From: Hyperoplus lanceolatus
Lineage: Eukaryota; Chordata; Actinopteri; Uranoscopiformes; Ammodytidae
Length of the DNA stretch: 64,000 bases
Direction: 5' to 3'
NCBI GenBank assembly: GCA_026929865.2
Contig: CM049418.1
Location: forward strand, 12,815,001 to 12,879,000
A model generated the notes under the pieces. That model had not been told where the DNA came from and did not search any database. It worked only from the letters and a program-made list of their open reading frames with translations. The position numbers were made by a program, and so were the translations under genes. Shown in pieces: positions 12,752-25,750 of this stretch. Positions within the stretch are counted from its first letter, which is position 1. The number at the start of each line of letters is the position of its first letter.

Positions 12752-15253
12752 GCCACCTGCAGTGGGATGCCCCATGCAACCATTGCTGTGGGAAAGGGTG
12801 ATGGGTCGTTATGGTGATACCCACACACACATAAATGTGTAACAATCTCATTTGGAATACATGATTCAGTGATAATGTAATTGTGCTTTTTTTGGGTGAA
12901 GAATGTATTATTAACGTAGGAAATGCAGAACAGCAGATTGTCATATAGGCTACATTTCTAAACTTAGCATTGCACTATTAAGGTTGGATTGTAATCATTT
13001 CTTGTTGCACCTCCACTAGAAAATGATTTTGGCATACAGAGAACAAACATAAATCCCTGTCAACAACTTTCAACACTGTGCATCGATGCCAATCCTTGGC
13101 TATGATTCATATCCCCCTGCAACATGTATGACACATCCACAGTTACAGTACACTCGGTTCCAGGACTCCTCATCTCCCAAATGGCGCCTTCTGTTCCCAT
13201 TCTGTGCATCTATGAAAAAATCCAACAAAAGAAGGGGCTCTTTTCAGCACAGCTCCATTTAACTATTCATCCCTGTCATTGAGAAACGACAGCTGCCAAG
13301 GGTCTTAACTAAAGAAAGGAGACCTTTTGCCGAAAAGAGGAATAGCCTACCTACAGCAGTCATTTATAACAGTGATTAGCAAATTCACATTCATCCAAAT
13401 AATTCCTTCTAAATGAGGAAATAAGGGACATATTAGTGTGTCTGACGTGGCCAAGCTTTTTTTTTTTTATCTTGCCTCCTCTCCAGAGAGATCCCTGCCT
13501 GTCTGAGTTAGGGAACAGTGAATTCCTAAATGGTGACGCTCACCGCACACTGAAAATGGCGGCACGGTGCATCCTTTGCATTTTTATAGGGCTACTTTGC
13601 ATATTGGATTTAAGTGGGTCAAGTGAAGAGTACCTTAACGTCCAACTGAAAGTAAATTGCATTTTTTTGTGTGCATGTCTGTGTGTGTCTGCTGCAGTGT
13701 ATATGGGCTCTGTAAATCAGTTGTCTTGATTTATCCTCTAAGAAAAAAAAAATTAAATTCAAGAGGGAGGATTTTATCCTTTTTAGTTTTTCCTTTTATT
13801 AAGGCGTCCCCTAGTTTCGCATTAATCCGATCCATAAACCTTATTCTGACACGGCCAATCAAATATTGCATGAAACAGTGGTGTCAATGTTTAGTTGTAG
13901 GCAGTAAAGACATTTGCACTGAGCAAGACAGCAGCCTGCTACACAACACAAAAGCCACAGACTCAACGTCTAGTCCCGCACCTTGTTGAACGAGCAGCCA
14001 AACATTTCCACCGGGGAGAAGTGCTCTGTTAATGTCAATTTGCAGGCTAGATAGCTAATTAGCCACTCAGCAGCAGCACAGACAGCATGTCACTTTGGTC
14101 CGGTAACATACCAGTGTGGTTCTCACTCTTCAATACAACTTACACAACTACCTGTCTACCCGTGATATGTACGCTACACCGCAAGATTGTTTACTTTGGC
14201 TCTCATCCTTCAAAGTGTATCAGCGGCACTATGGCAGCCTGCCAGCACCTGTCAATCAAACCGACACCGACACGCCCTTCCAGTCGGCTGAGACCAAAAG
14301 GAGCATTTCTGATATTTCCCGAAATACCTTTTTTTAATTACAAAAAATATGAACAATACATTTTTAAAAAACAACGTTGACATTCTTTTTGACTACAAAA
14401 AGGGCTGACTGAATGCGATTTCTGTTTGACTTTAACAAAACTCAAAACAAGCTCTTGAATGATTTTTAAAAAATGCGGCACTTTCATTATATTTCTTTAA
14501 TTTTTTTAAGTAAAGAAAGATAGTTAGAAGATGTTCTTATGAAACATACCAATTATAACAGATACAATCATAAATTGAGACACCAAACCCTGAAGCTTTA
14601 TGTCTTAATCAGTGTCAAGGTTTATACCCGCTGACTTCATTTCAAGTCATCTCCAATGATGTTTATATAGAATTACCAGCTTGTTGCTTGTCAGGCGGCA
14701 AAGTGGGTGCTGTTGTCATGGTAAAATTGCCAATGGGCAGCCTCAGATAATGCTCATTGATTGAAACCCATTGATTCTAATCCCCAGTGAGACACTAGTT
14801 GCCCCTTTGAGTGAGGCATACTGTATCTGTATCTCATTTGAGTCCACAACATAGTCAATATTTATAATCCAATGTTATGTCATTTGAGTGGAATAACCTT
14901 TAGCCCTAGAACACCCTTGTTTTATACTCTGCAATTTCCACCCTGTTTTGCTTCATAATTTCATTCACTGTCTGAATGTGAAAATCCGATAAAAATGGCC
15001 TCCTAACACATCATCATCAAGCAGCGTGTGTTTCCTCATAAGCATATGAACCTGACATCATGTTTATTTGATGACAATAACATAGTTTGGTCAATATAGT
15101 GCAATAAGTGCAAAGCAATCAAAACAAATGAACTTGATAAGGGATAGAGAATCTGCGAATGCGTGTATAAAAATAGGTGTTACATTGAATCAAATATCAA
15201 TATTACACAACATAATTAATAACTCAAAAAGGTTCATTTAGTCTAACTTGATA
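10060..15253. other. non-coding flank
   Basis: No supported gene. It holds a (CA)n array (12679-12747). At about 11040-11200 an AT-rich block with ATCGATT-type palindromes (ATCGATTGATTATTCGATT) resembles the ends of fish hAT-type repeats but has no defined borders. A T-run followed by a C/T tract and a CAG lies at 13456-13485, with no downstream exon that I recognise. Confidence -1.
12679..12747 (+). repeat. (CA)n microsatellite
   Basis: A pure 69-bp CA tract, preceded by a short CT-rich stretch (12645-12668). Confidence -1.
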
Positions 15254-15398
15254 GATTAACTTGTATGTTCATGTAGACAGACTAGTATTCATTTGTTTGT
15301 ACCTTAACATGTTTCGACTACTTCCTGCAGTCTTCTTCAGAAGAACATGTCAAGGTACAAACAAAGGAATACTAGTCTGTTTACATACACGTTAACAT
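15254..15398. repeat. long imperfect inverted repeat (hairpin) with hammerhead-like loop
   Basis: Arms of about 55 bp (15254-15314 and 15343-15398) are highly complementary. The longest block around CAGACTAGTATTC and TTTGTTTGTACCTT has only a few mismatches, and a 6-nt insertion lies in the left arm. The loop (15311-15340), read on the minus strand, is CTGAAGA, GACT, nine bases, AGTC, GAAAC, which resembles the hammerhead ribozyme core of Penelope-like elements with one core change. It may be a remnant of such a retroelement. It lies just beyond the first slitrk5 poly(A) signal. Confidence -1.
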
Positions 15399-15422
15399 AA
15401 TTAATACTTCAAATATAATTGT

Positions 15423-15428
15423 TTTATT
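15423..15428 (-). other. candidate slitrk5 poly(A) signal
   Basis: AATAAA on the minus strand, 783 bp past the slitrk5 stop codon. Another AATAAA lies further on at 15068-15063. The stretch 15429-16210 has no ORF of note and is best read as 3' UTR. Transcript ends are not proven. Confidence -1.
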
Positions 15429-16210
15429 GATAACATATCAATTCTACATACTAAGAATGAATACCCATATTCATTTTTAATATAATAATCTCCTTTATGA
15501 GAGCTCAGTGAAGGCTAACTTGCCTTCCAATTCCAAAAAGTGCAGAAAGCATACAAAGACACTTTTTTTTTTCATCTTCTTCAAATGACGCAGTCTTTTT
15601 TGAACACTGGGGGTGTGCCACTTTCAAAACAAGCCACTTTTACAATGCAAAGCTACAGTAAATGAAACTACAAACAGAAGCCTTTTCCAGAGGATGATGA
15701 CACAGGTAATATTGATGTAGAATCAAACGTTTTGAAAAGACATGGCAGATTATATCAATAAATACTTACTTACAGACTACAGCAGAAAATAGTCCTACAC
15801 AGTTTTGATGTTGATCTGCTGTACAATGTCTTTTGTCCAGGAGTGACATTTTTTTATAAACATTTCTTTTCTGATTCACAATATACCTTATGTATGGTTA
15901 TATTCCTGAAAATGAAGTTGGGTAAGATTTACCTGTACACTTACATGTTGTGTGTTATTCAATCTTCACCATAGAAAAATAGATTTTGCACCATCAGTTA
16001 AGTAGAGCAATTGTGTTCATCCATGTCTCAGAAAGCTGTATCCATTCCTGAAAATGTCATGTTTCAGAAATAAGAATGAGATTGTTCGGCACACCCCATT
16101 TTAAACTGCTTTTGCTTGTTTGTATTGTGCCAAGGCACCCTATAAACTGAGTCACTATTTCCAGGTGGGTCAAACGAGAAAATGCTTCACTACGTCAATT
16201 ATCCTGTTGC

Positions 16211-18838
16211 TCAGAACTGGCTAAAGGTGGTCTGTTTCTCAAGAACTTCGAGGTAATCAGGCTCAGATTGCAGTTTAGCTTTAAGCTCCAAATACTCATT
16301 TCTGTTGGGCTCCACATAAACAGTACTGGGTGCGTTGCCATAGAGCACTGTTTCTCTTATCCTCTCCGGGTGCAAGAATTGACGTCTGACATCAAAATTC
16401 GGGTTGTACGTGTACGACACAGGCCCTGTGTACTTGTACTCTAAATTGGCACCCGCTGGGATGGATTGGATGGATGGATGGGAGGGTTGCTTATCGGGGT
16501 CAAGGATGCCCCTGAAGAAATGCTCTGCATCTGGGACAGGGGAGGGGTTTTCGTGCGGCTCAATGGTGCTAACACTGTATGTTGGGCTCCTCATAGTACT
16601 GCTATCCCTCTCCTCGTCCGGGTGACTCCTGTATGTGACCTTGAGCTCATGGAGGTCGCGGTAATCCTCCACCGTGTTCCCTTCTCGGGACCTGTAAATG
16701 GGGTTTTTGCACATATGGCCCATGGGGTGGGGGATGTACTCATAGACGTGGCCGGCTGGGGCCTTGACTTTGGGGCACGAGTGGTTGCTGTAGAGACTGT
16801 ACTGCAGGTTGAAAGAGCTGACGTCTGAATTGTTAGTGCTGGTGCGGTCGCTCTGGGACTTTTTGCGCTTCTTCATCACCACAACAAACAGCCCCGCGGC
16901 CACAAAGACAGACATGATGAAAACCAGTAGCAGGCTGAGGATGAGGACAGAGAGGGGGACGGTGCTGCTGGGGGTGTTGAACTTCTGCGGTGCGTCTGTG
17001 GTGACGGCCCGGTCATCCATGGGCTCCTCTGTAGGAGGTGTGGGAGAGATGTAAGCCTCAGAGTAGTCCGGGCAGAGCTGCTCCGACTGGATGGAGCGCA
17101 GGTCTACTGCAGTGTGGCGTCGAGGCGTCGCACACACCACTTCATTAACCACGGTGCCCGCACTGAGTTGCTCCAGCCATATCTTCATCCCCACTATGTC
17201 ACAAGAGCAGTCCCAGGGGTTCTCAAACAGGTCTATCTGCACCAGCAGCTTCAGCTGATCTAAAACGCCACTCACAGGCAGGTTTTGGAAATGGTTGTTG
17301 CGCAGATTGAGCCTAGACAGAGAGAGGCTGGAGAAGACGCCCACGGGTAAGGTTTTCAGGAGGTTATTGTTGAGGAAAAGCAGCTGGAGATTAGGGAGGT
17401 AGCGGAAAGTGTTCGCGTCAACCTCCTGGATTTTGTTATACTCTAAATAGAGATACTGCAAGTTCTGCAAACCAAAAAACATTTCCCCTGTAAGCCTGTC
17501 CATGAGATTACCATTCAAGTACAGCCTACGCAGGTTGGTTAAATCCCCAAAAGCCCGGTCGTGGATCAGACTTATCCTGTTGTTTCCCAAGTGAAGCAAA
17601 TCCAATCCAGTGGCATCCACAAAATCTGATCTCCGTACCACAGGGATGTAATTTCCAGTGAGATACATCTTTTTGGGATTGTATGGCTTGGGTTTCAGAT
17701 CAGAAATGCTCTCAATCTTTCTCTCTTGACAGTTGACGTTCAGCCCAATTTCAGATATCTGCAGGTTACAAGTGCAGGCGGCGGGACAGTCCAAAGGCAC
17801 GGGAGATTTGGTCTGAAAAGCAATGATAGGGCCATAGTTGTAAGGGTTACCGCCTGCATTTCGAGAAGTGGGCTTTAACCTAGTTCTGTTAAATTGCCGT
17901 GTGCCCTTGGTAGGCCTGGAGGAGGACCTAAAAACAGCGGAGGATGTGGCAGAGGCTGTGACAGCAGCAGGTGTTGTCTGGTAATATCCACTGGTGCTGC
18001 TTGGGGGTGCAGGCCTGACCGTGTCTTCTACAGGTCTTCGCGGGCAGAGTTCCTGCTTAGACACCTCGTCCAGGTCTCGACCGTGGAGCCTGAACGGTGT
18101 CTCACACACCACTTCCCCCACCAGAGCCGTGTAGGCTATACTCTCCAGCCAAGCCTTCAGAGCAATGAGCTCGCAGGAGCAATTCCACGGATTCTCCTCC
18201 AGCTGTAATTCCACAACTTTGTCCATGTGCTCCAGGAGGCCGATGTAGGGGAACATCTTTAACCGGTTCCCCCTCAGGTCCAAGTGTGTGAGGGGAACAT
18301 TGCGGAAGATGTTGGAGGGCAGGGCGGAGAGCAGGTTGTCGTTCAAAATCATCACCGTCAGTTGGTGCAGTTTGCTCAAGGCGTTGGGCTCTATGTTGGT
18401 GATGTAGTTATAATCAATCTGGAGATATTCCAAACTCTCCAGTCCCGCGAAGGTGTCATCCCTCATCACCTCGATCTTGTTGTTGTTCAGGTGCAACCTT
18501 TTTAATCCCTGGAGTCCGTTGAAGGCACCGGACTCCACCTCTGAGATGTCATTGTTGCCCAGGTGCAGAATGGTCACTCCGGTGTAGTTGATGAAATCGT
18601 TGAGTGACAGTTTCTTCAGCAGGTTGCCCGTCAGCAGGAGGTGGTACATGGAGAAGTGCACGGGGCTCACCTCCGTCAGTCGGATGATGCCCCGGTTCTC
18701 GCAGCTCACGGTCAGGATCCCCTCTTTCTCCTCGCACGTGCACAGGCTCCGACAGATCTCCCCATAATTGTCATACATCTCGATCAGCCTCAGAGATGAT
18801 GCAATCACAAGGATTATTTTGAGGATCCAGATATGCAT
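16211..18838 (-). CDS. slitrk5: SLIT and NTRK-like protein 5 (SLITRK5), synaptic adhesion receptor
   Basis: Intact 875-aa type I membrane protein. Residues 1-20 are a signal peptide. LRR module 1 (about 28-266) has a Cys-rich N-cap (CRSLCTC) and a C-cap (NPWNCSCEL...CETPFRLHG). A Ser/Thr-rich linker follows, then LRR module 2 (about 351-589, caps CPAACTC and NPWDCSC), a membrane helix at about 627-655 and a 220-residue cytoplasmic tail. The tail ends EPDYLEVLEKQTTFSQF, the SLITRK5-type terminus with a conserved tyrosine (Y862). Recognition is by overall resemblance to mammalian SLITRK5, strongest in LRR1, the helix and the tail end. The family acts as postsynaptic adhesion receptors that bind LAR-type receptor phosphatases and control synapse formation and neurite growth. 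The reading frame is open 12 codons further upstream, but only from a TTG. The ATG at 18838 (context ACCAAAATGC) directly precedes the signal peptide and matches the inner Met of the human protein. The whole coding region is one exon, as in other SLITRKs. The tail is shorter than the roughly 958-aa human protein because the His/Gly- and Gln/Pro-rich stretches are absent. Fish may carry two slitrk5 copies; I cannot tell a from b. Confidence -1.
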   Translation of the reverse strand: MHIWILKIILVIASSLRLIEMYDNYGEICRSLCTCEEKEGILTVSCENRGIIRLTEVSPVHFSMYHLLLTGNLLKKLSLNDFINYTGVTILHLGNNDISEVESGAFNGLQGLKRLHLNNNKIEVMRDDTFAGLESLEYLQIDYNYITNIEPNALSKLHQLTVMILNDNLLSALPSNIFRNVPLTHLDLRGNRLKMFPYIGLLEHMDKVVELQLEENPWNCSCELIALKAWLESIAYTALVGEVVCETPFRLHGRDLDEVSKQELCPRRPVEDTVRPAPPSSTSGYYQTTPAAVTASATSSAVFRSSSRPTKGTRQFNRTRLKPTSRNAGGNPYNYGPIIAFQTKSPVPLDCPAACTCNLQISEIGLNVNCQERKIESISDLKPKPYNPKKMYLTGNYIPVVRRSDFVDATGLDLLHLGNNRISLIHDRAFGDLTNLRRLYLNGNLMDRLTGEMFFGLQNLQYLYLEYNKIQEVDANTFRYLPNLQLLFLNNNLLKTLPVGVFSSLSLSRLNLRNNHFQNLPVSGVLDQLKLLVQIDLFENPWDCSCDIVGMKIWLEQLSAGTVVNEVVCATPRRHTAVDLRSIQSEQLCPDYSEAYISPTPPTEEPMDDRAVTTDAPQKFNTPSSTVPLSVLILSLLLVFIMSVFVAAGLFVVVMKKRKKSQSDRTSTNNSDVSSFNLQYSLYSNHSCPKVKAPAGHVYEYIPHPMGHMCKNPIYRSREGNTVEDYRDLHELKVTYRSHPDEERDSSTMRSPTYSVSTIEPHENPSPVPDAEHFFRGILDPDKQPSHPSIQSIPAGANLEYKYTGPVSYTYNPNFDVRRQFLHPERIRETVLYGNAPSTVYVEPNRNEYLELKAKLQSEPDYLEVLEKQTTFSQF

Positions 18839-18866
18839 TTTGGTCCCTGGGAGTGGATGCCCCAGC

Positions 18867-18899
18867 TCACTCAAGTGCGGTAACAGTATGAGGTGTCAT
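18867..18899 (-). promoter_or_regulatory. upstream ORF (10 codons) in slitrk5 5' leader
   Basis: The first bases of the presumed coding exon read ATG ACA CCT CAT ... GAG TGA, a 10-codon uORF ending 28 nt before the slitrk5 ATG. Its ATG is the first triplet after the splice acceptor, so its start context depends on which upstream exon is joined. A uORF here could lower or regulate translation. It would not exist as such if transcription starts downstream of 18899. Confidence -1.
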
Positions 18900-18901
18900 C
18901 T

Positions 18902-20721
<1,820 letters not shown>

Positions 20722-21303
20722 TTACCATTCCGATCCCGGTGAACGCCAAAGCATCCCGAAAAAAAATCACGACTGTGCCCCTTGTCTTTTCTCCAACCCC
20801 AGTGAAAACATGGATTTCGTGATTTCACCGTCCGCCCTTCCGTCGGATGTCAAAAACAAAAAGAGGTGTCTGGGGGGGAAGGGGTGAAATAAAAATCCTT
20901 AAAGTCAATTCTCCTTGGTTTTTAGCTCCATAAAACCAGGCGTCGGACAGAGAGCACATATACACACAGTCTCATTCAGGCCAATATCGTGACGGCCAGC
21001 GCGGCAAAACGGGATCCGGTATTCTTCCAGCTGCAGCAGAGGCGAGCGAAATTAACAGTATCATCTCGGAAAAAGAGCCAGAACCTAAATTCGAACATGG
21101 CGAGGAAAAGGGGGTGAATAAAAAGTCGGTAATCCCACATCAGACGAGACTTGCCGCATGCATTTTAACTGTGACTTTCATCCATGCGCACTGACGAAGC
21201 AGGAGGAGAGAGCGGGCACGAATCGCCCCCCTTGTCTGCTGCTGCTAGTGGTGCGGCTTGTACCAGTATGTACATATCTGCCCAAAGTATTTTTTTTATA
21301 TAT
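20722..21303 (-). promoter_or_regulatory. candidate slitrk5 promoter and non-coding first exon
   Basis: The segment is CpG-rich compared with its AT-rich surroundings (many CG dinucleotides between about 20.9 and 21.6 kb). On the minus strand a TATATAAAA-like box lies at about 21303-21293. About 565 nt downstream of it is a good splice donor (GGAATG|GTAAGA, intron from 20727). A second donor, GCT|GTAAGT, lies at 20427-20422. Spliced to the acceptor at 18899 this gives an intron of about 1.8 kb, or about 1.5 kb with the second donor. Which donor and start are used cannot be decided from sequence. Confidence -1.
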
Positions 21304-22147
21304 AAATGTATTTCAATTGCCAGACGGTCTGAATCCACCGGAGATCAGTGCACATATGTTCCCCCAGCTTCTGTCTCGGATGCGAGGATCGGATCCGCCT
21401 TTCTCCAGTCCTCCTGCATCGCTTGTGTGATATCCTCTGTATATGTGCACGTATACAGCTTTATTTCCCCACCATCCCGTTTCAACTAGTGGAACTTGAT
21501 CTTGGTTGGCGCAAACACATCACGGCGAAAGCCCCCGCGGCGATGGACATAGTATGAAACAATTAGCGGTGGTGTGCCAAGCAGACATCACTCGTAAAAA
21601 ACGCACAAATCCCCCCCCAAATCTCAGGACTGTCACAGCGCCGAAATGAAAAGCAATTTCAGGCGCGCAATACTCTTTAAGGGGGTATGGTAATGTGGAA
21701 GAGGTAGGGAGCGGGAGGGAGAGAGACATAGGGAAGAGGGAGGCTGGTAGGAGACCCGTAGAGGGCAGCACACTGATGAAAAAAGGCGTCTTGGCAGTCT
21801 TGCTTTTTTTCCCACAGGCTGCACTTTGTAAGTCACTGTGTTTTAATTCAACTGCAACATCCATTTGATTCGTCACTCAAGGCTTGAGCTATTTATTTTA
21901 GGGTGAAAACTGAGCGTCTCATTTCCATGCGTTTGAAAGTAACAGTCACAACTGGACACGTCGAGACCTTTTTTCTTTTATGATGATTATGCTGATTGCT
22001 TGCAGAGGAAGTGGAAAGCAGATGTATACTGTATGTTGTTGTGACACACTCGTCCTCTGTCTCTGGAGAGATATTCCTGGAGACAGTCTTCAAACGAATG
22101 CCAGGCAGTGAGTGCTGGAATACATTTAGTTATTAGCAGCGCATTGT

Positions 22148-22166
22148 CCCCCCCCCCCCCCCCCCC
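22148..22166 (+). repeat. C-run of 19
   Basis: An uninterrupted homopolymer of 19 cytosines. Its length is prone to sequencing error, and the minus strand could form G-quadruplexes. Confidence -1.
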
Positions 22167-23181
22167 ATGATGATTGTTTCACTCTGAAAACCCTGCTTTA
22201 ATAATGAGTTGACTAAAGAGAATAACCAGTTTGATAAACCTTGGCTGTATCTGCTCATAATGCCATGGAACCTTCTATTTAGTAAGATTGAGGTTTTTAA
22301 AGTTGAATCTGACAAAATAAGGTCAAGCAAACAATAATGTATACAGTCTGTATCTCTTCATGGACCTTTCCAAGTACATGGATTAAGCCTATAGTCCCAG
22401 AAAACACACATTTACAAGAGATCTGCATTGAATGGGATGAATGAACTGTAGGATTAGGGCGTAATCCAGTTTTGCAACCAAATAATCCAGCCCCTACTAA
22501 TGCTGCCATGTTGCTGTAAATGCTCTGTAGTTTACCAACATCATGGCTTATTTGCCCCTCTTGTTGAAAGAGCAAATAAAGTCAAAGCTCCCGGCTGCCC
22601 TTTTCCCCCTCTCTTTTTTGTGTTGCTGTGGGACAGTGTAAACTTTCGAATGCTCTTAACTAAAGCCTTGAAGAGAGAGAGAAAATCGAATTAAATCTTC
22701 GCATATGGTGGGGGCACCGCCATGTCCAAGGAGATTTCCCCCACTTAGTCTGTATTGTGTGGTAATAAACCAACTCTTGTGCTCTCTTTAACATGCAAGC
22801 AGCGACAATAAGCGGATGTGGCGTTCCATGCCCGCCTTACCGAAATTAGCCGTGGAGATGCATTGAATTATCTTATAAAGTCTTGCGCCCTGTAATCGCA
22901 TTAACAGCGGTCTATCCTTGTGGGGGATGGACAAATCAGTATCAATGGAAATCCGGCTGGAATACAGCAGCGGCGAAACAACTAATGCTACCGGGTGTTT
23001 GCTCCCTCCCTTACGGAAAGGGAATGTGGCCCGCTCCCCTGAGAGGTAGCGTAGAATCAAAGAAAGGAGAGTTGTCCTAAATCTGTTTCTTCTTTTTTGT
23101 CTTAAACGACGTTGTGTACTGCTGATGTGAGAGGAAGATACCCTTGATAAAGTAGCACCTGTCTGTATGGAAGATGATGGC

Positions 23182-23182
<1 letters not shown>

Positions 23183-23242
<60 letters not shown>
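23183..23242 (+). repeat. (GT)n microsatellite
   Basis: A pure 60-bp GT tract, 55 bp from the next GT array. The pair accounts for the long Thr/His and Cys/Val frames here. Confidence -1.
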
Positions 23243-23245
<3 letters not shown>

Positions 23246-23296
23246 TGCAAGTTTTATAGATATGACTTTGTTGTGTCAAAGTTTGCCTGCACCACT

Positions 23297-23400
<104 letters not shown>

Positions 23401-25530
23401 TGTAGGTCTGCCCGGAAGTGCTGCCACCACACACTTGTATGAAGTGGTGGGTGCTGCTCTATTTGTGAGTGTGCGTGTGTGTGCGTGTGTATGAACATGA
23501 ATCTCCTCTTCATTGAGGCTAATGGGTTCTTATTAACACGGAAGCCATTATCCCAGATCAGCTGCATAAAACACATGATATTATAACATGATTAATGATT
23601 AAGTAATTAAATGCAAATGAGAGGTCACATTATGGTGAGCTTAACATGTATGTATTGCATGAACCAGAGCTTTCCATAGTTTAACCATTTATTTTAAATA
23701 CATGCTCATCGCCATTAGCATAAAAGCTATTAAGTAATGATAATCATATTGCACTTAACTTAGGGGCAGACTGTTGAAATCCATTAGTTTTAAAAGTTAT
23801 TTTAGAATACTTTATGTACATAGTTGCAAGGGTATTGGCATGAGTTGGTACTGTTGGCAAGGCAATGAATCAGAAGAATGGTGTCTACCACAAATATGAA
23901 CTTTTCTCGTGCTTGTTTGGCCACCGAAAAAGTGTAATGCGTTATGATACCAATTGAAAAGTTACCTAAAGCAGGGTAGCACACCAGAATTGATAACTTG
24001 CTTCAACTCATACCCACTTCCATCTGAACATGTTGACATATAATCAATTGTTATAGCGCTAGGAGCTGTGGACCGTGATATCACATAGGAAGCCTTCTGG
24101 TAGATAGGCTATGAACCAAAAGCAGCGGACAGGGGGAATAATACAATATGTCTTCAGGGAAAATATCTCTGTGGGGGAAACACAATAAAACACTGCAACC
24201 ATTGGTTTGTTTTTGTAATTCATTTGACAGCAGTATATTTGAAACAAATGTTCCAGAAATACAATTTAATATCATAGTTCTGTTTGATGAATAGTGCTCA
24301 GTGTGGGGCTTTAGCTCTCTTCCTGGACCATGCAGTATATGAACTCAGCTTGACAAAAATCCTAATAATCTCATCAGATTTGGAACCATGACTTCTAATT
24401 ACGTTTAGCAATAGATGGTGCTATTACATAATGCTATACTGTACATATATGATTAAACAGTATATAATCTATAGGCCTTAGCTACCTCAACTATTTTACT
24501 TGATAACATCTCTTAAGTCTTCTAGTTTGGACCTATAATCATGCTGGCGGTGTATTGAAATAAATGTGTGTGTGGGGGCGGGGGGGTCTGCTGTTATAGA
24601 TGGAAAATGATTTTGCCAGCCGTGAGCCTCACATACATTGTGCTATGATTAACTTGTGAGGGTCTCATCTGGCTTGTGTGTGTCCAGAGGCCAATTGGTG
24701 CTACTGGCAATTTCCGCCATGACCCGGGAGGTCTGGAACAGGTCTTTCGGGCAGGAGGACTCGGATCCATTCAAAACGCTGATAATGTGGAATTAGAAAA
24801 CAATTTCAGTTTGAAAGTACAATTCAACTGGCACATGGCTTTTTTTCTTCTGTCGATAACGAGATGCAGTGAGGAATTACTGAACATTTTCTCGGGGTGA
24901 AATTGCTTTACATAAACAATGAATAAACCCTGGTAGCCCTATTTGGCCCTGGTAATGCAATGAAGGCTAATGAGACAACCAAGGATGGATAGGATGTTAA
25001 AGAGGAAGCGTTCTATTGCCTTGCGCGTGGTGTCATTCCACCAATCATGCCGCCAAATTGATTCGGTGCTCGCGGAGCCACATTTACTGCAACTATCATA
25101 AAAGCAAATGCAATAAACATTTATTAGCTGTATTTCAGTTTGACAACTATATTTAACATACACAAGTATATAATAACACAAATAATATGTGACTGCTGCT
25201 GATAACTAAAAGTGGTTGATCCTGTGGACAGTTTTTAATGGGGTAATCCTGACTTTGTGTTTTATTATCAAGGGTTAGCATGCTAGACTCTCTGTCACAT
25301 ATAAATTGAATGTAAACAAACCTTAAATATCTACTTCAAATCTATTCACATCTGAAAACAAAACGGAATTCAAAAACATTAATCTGGTCAAAACATCTTC
25401 CTAGAACACATATAGGACATACATTTCTTGTTTTAATTTAAAAAGTAGCCTAGTAATGCTATTTCATGGAGCCCTTTTAATTGCTGTATGCAAAATGTAT
25501 TTCCAGCTACGAGAATATGCTTGTTATAGT

Positions 25531-25750
25531 AATGGATTGGATTTATATAGCGCTTTTCAAGGCACTTAAAGACGCTTTACAGGGTTCCAGGTTCCATTCA
25601 TTCACACACAGTCATACTGGTGGTGGTAAACTACCATAGTAGCCACAGCTGCCCTGGGGCAGACTGACGGAAGCGTGGCTGCCATTCAGCGCCTACGGCC
25701 CCTCCGACCACCACCTCAAACATACAGCAGTCATACACATTCACACGTTA
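25531..25750. repeat. teleost interspersed repeat, class uncertain
   Basis: It begins with GGATTTATATAGCGCTTTTC, followed by a CACTTAAAGACGCTTTAC stretch, then a segment with GGTGGTGGTAAACTACCAT and CACAGCTGCCCTGGGGCAGAC. I recognise this arrangement as a common fish repeat. The TATATAGCGCTTT start resembles L2-type 3' tails, but I cannot assign a family with certainty. Confidence -1.

Noticed and set aside
16404..18505. Open frames on the plus strand across slitrk5 (up to 120 codons)
   Set aside because: They are shadows of a long GC-rich coding exon, without domains or supported starts.
16211..18838. Assignment to SLITRK2 or another SLITRK
   Set aside because: SLITRK2 has a different C-terminus (ends TAISQL) and a different N-cap. 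The YGEIC, ILTVSCENRGII and TTFSQF segments match SLITRK5.
18839..18874. Longer slitrk5 start (12 more residues, MSELGHPLPGTK)
   Set aside because: The codon at 18874 is TTG, not ATG, and the extension puts residues before the signal peptide. The ATG at 18838 fits the family.
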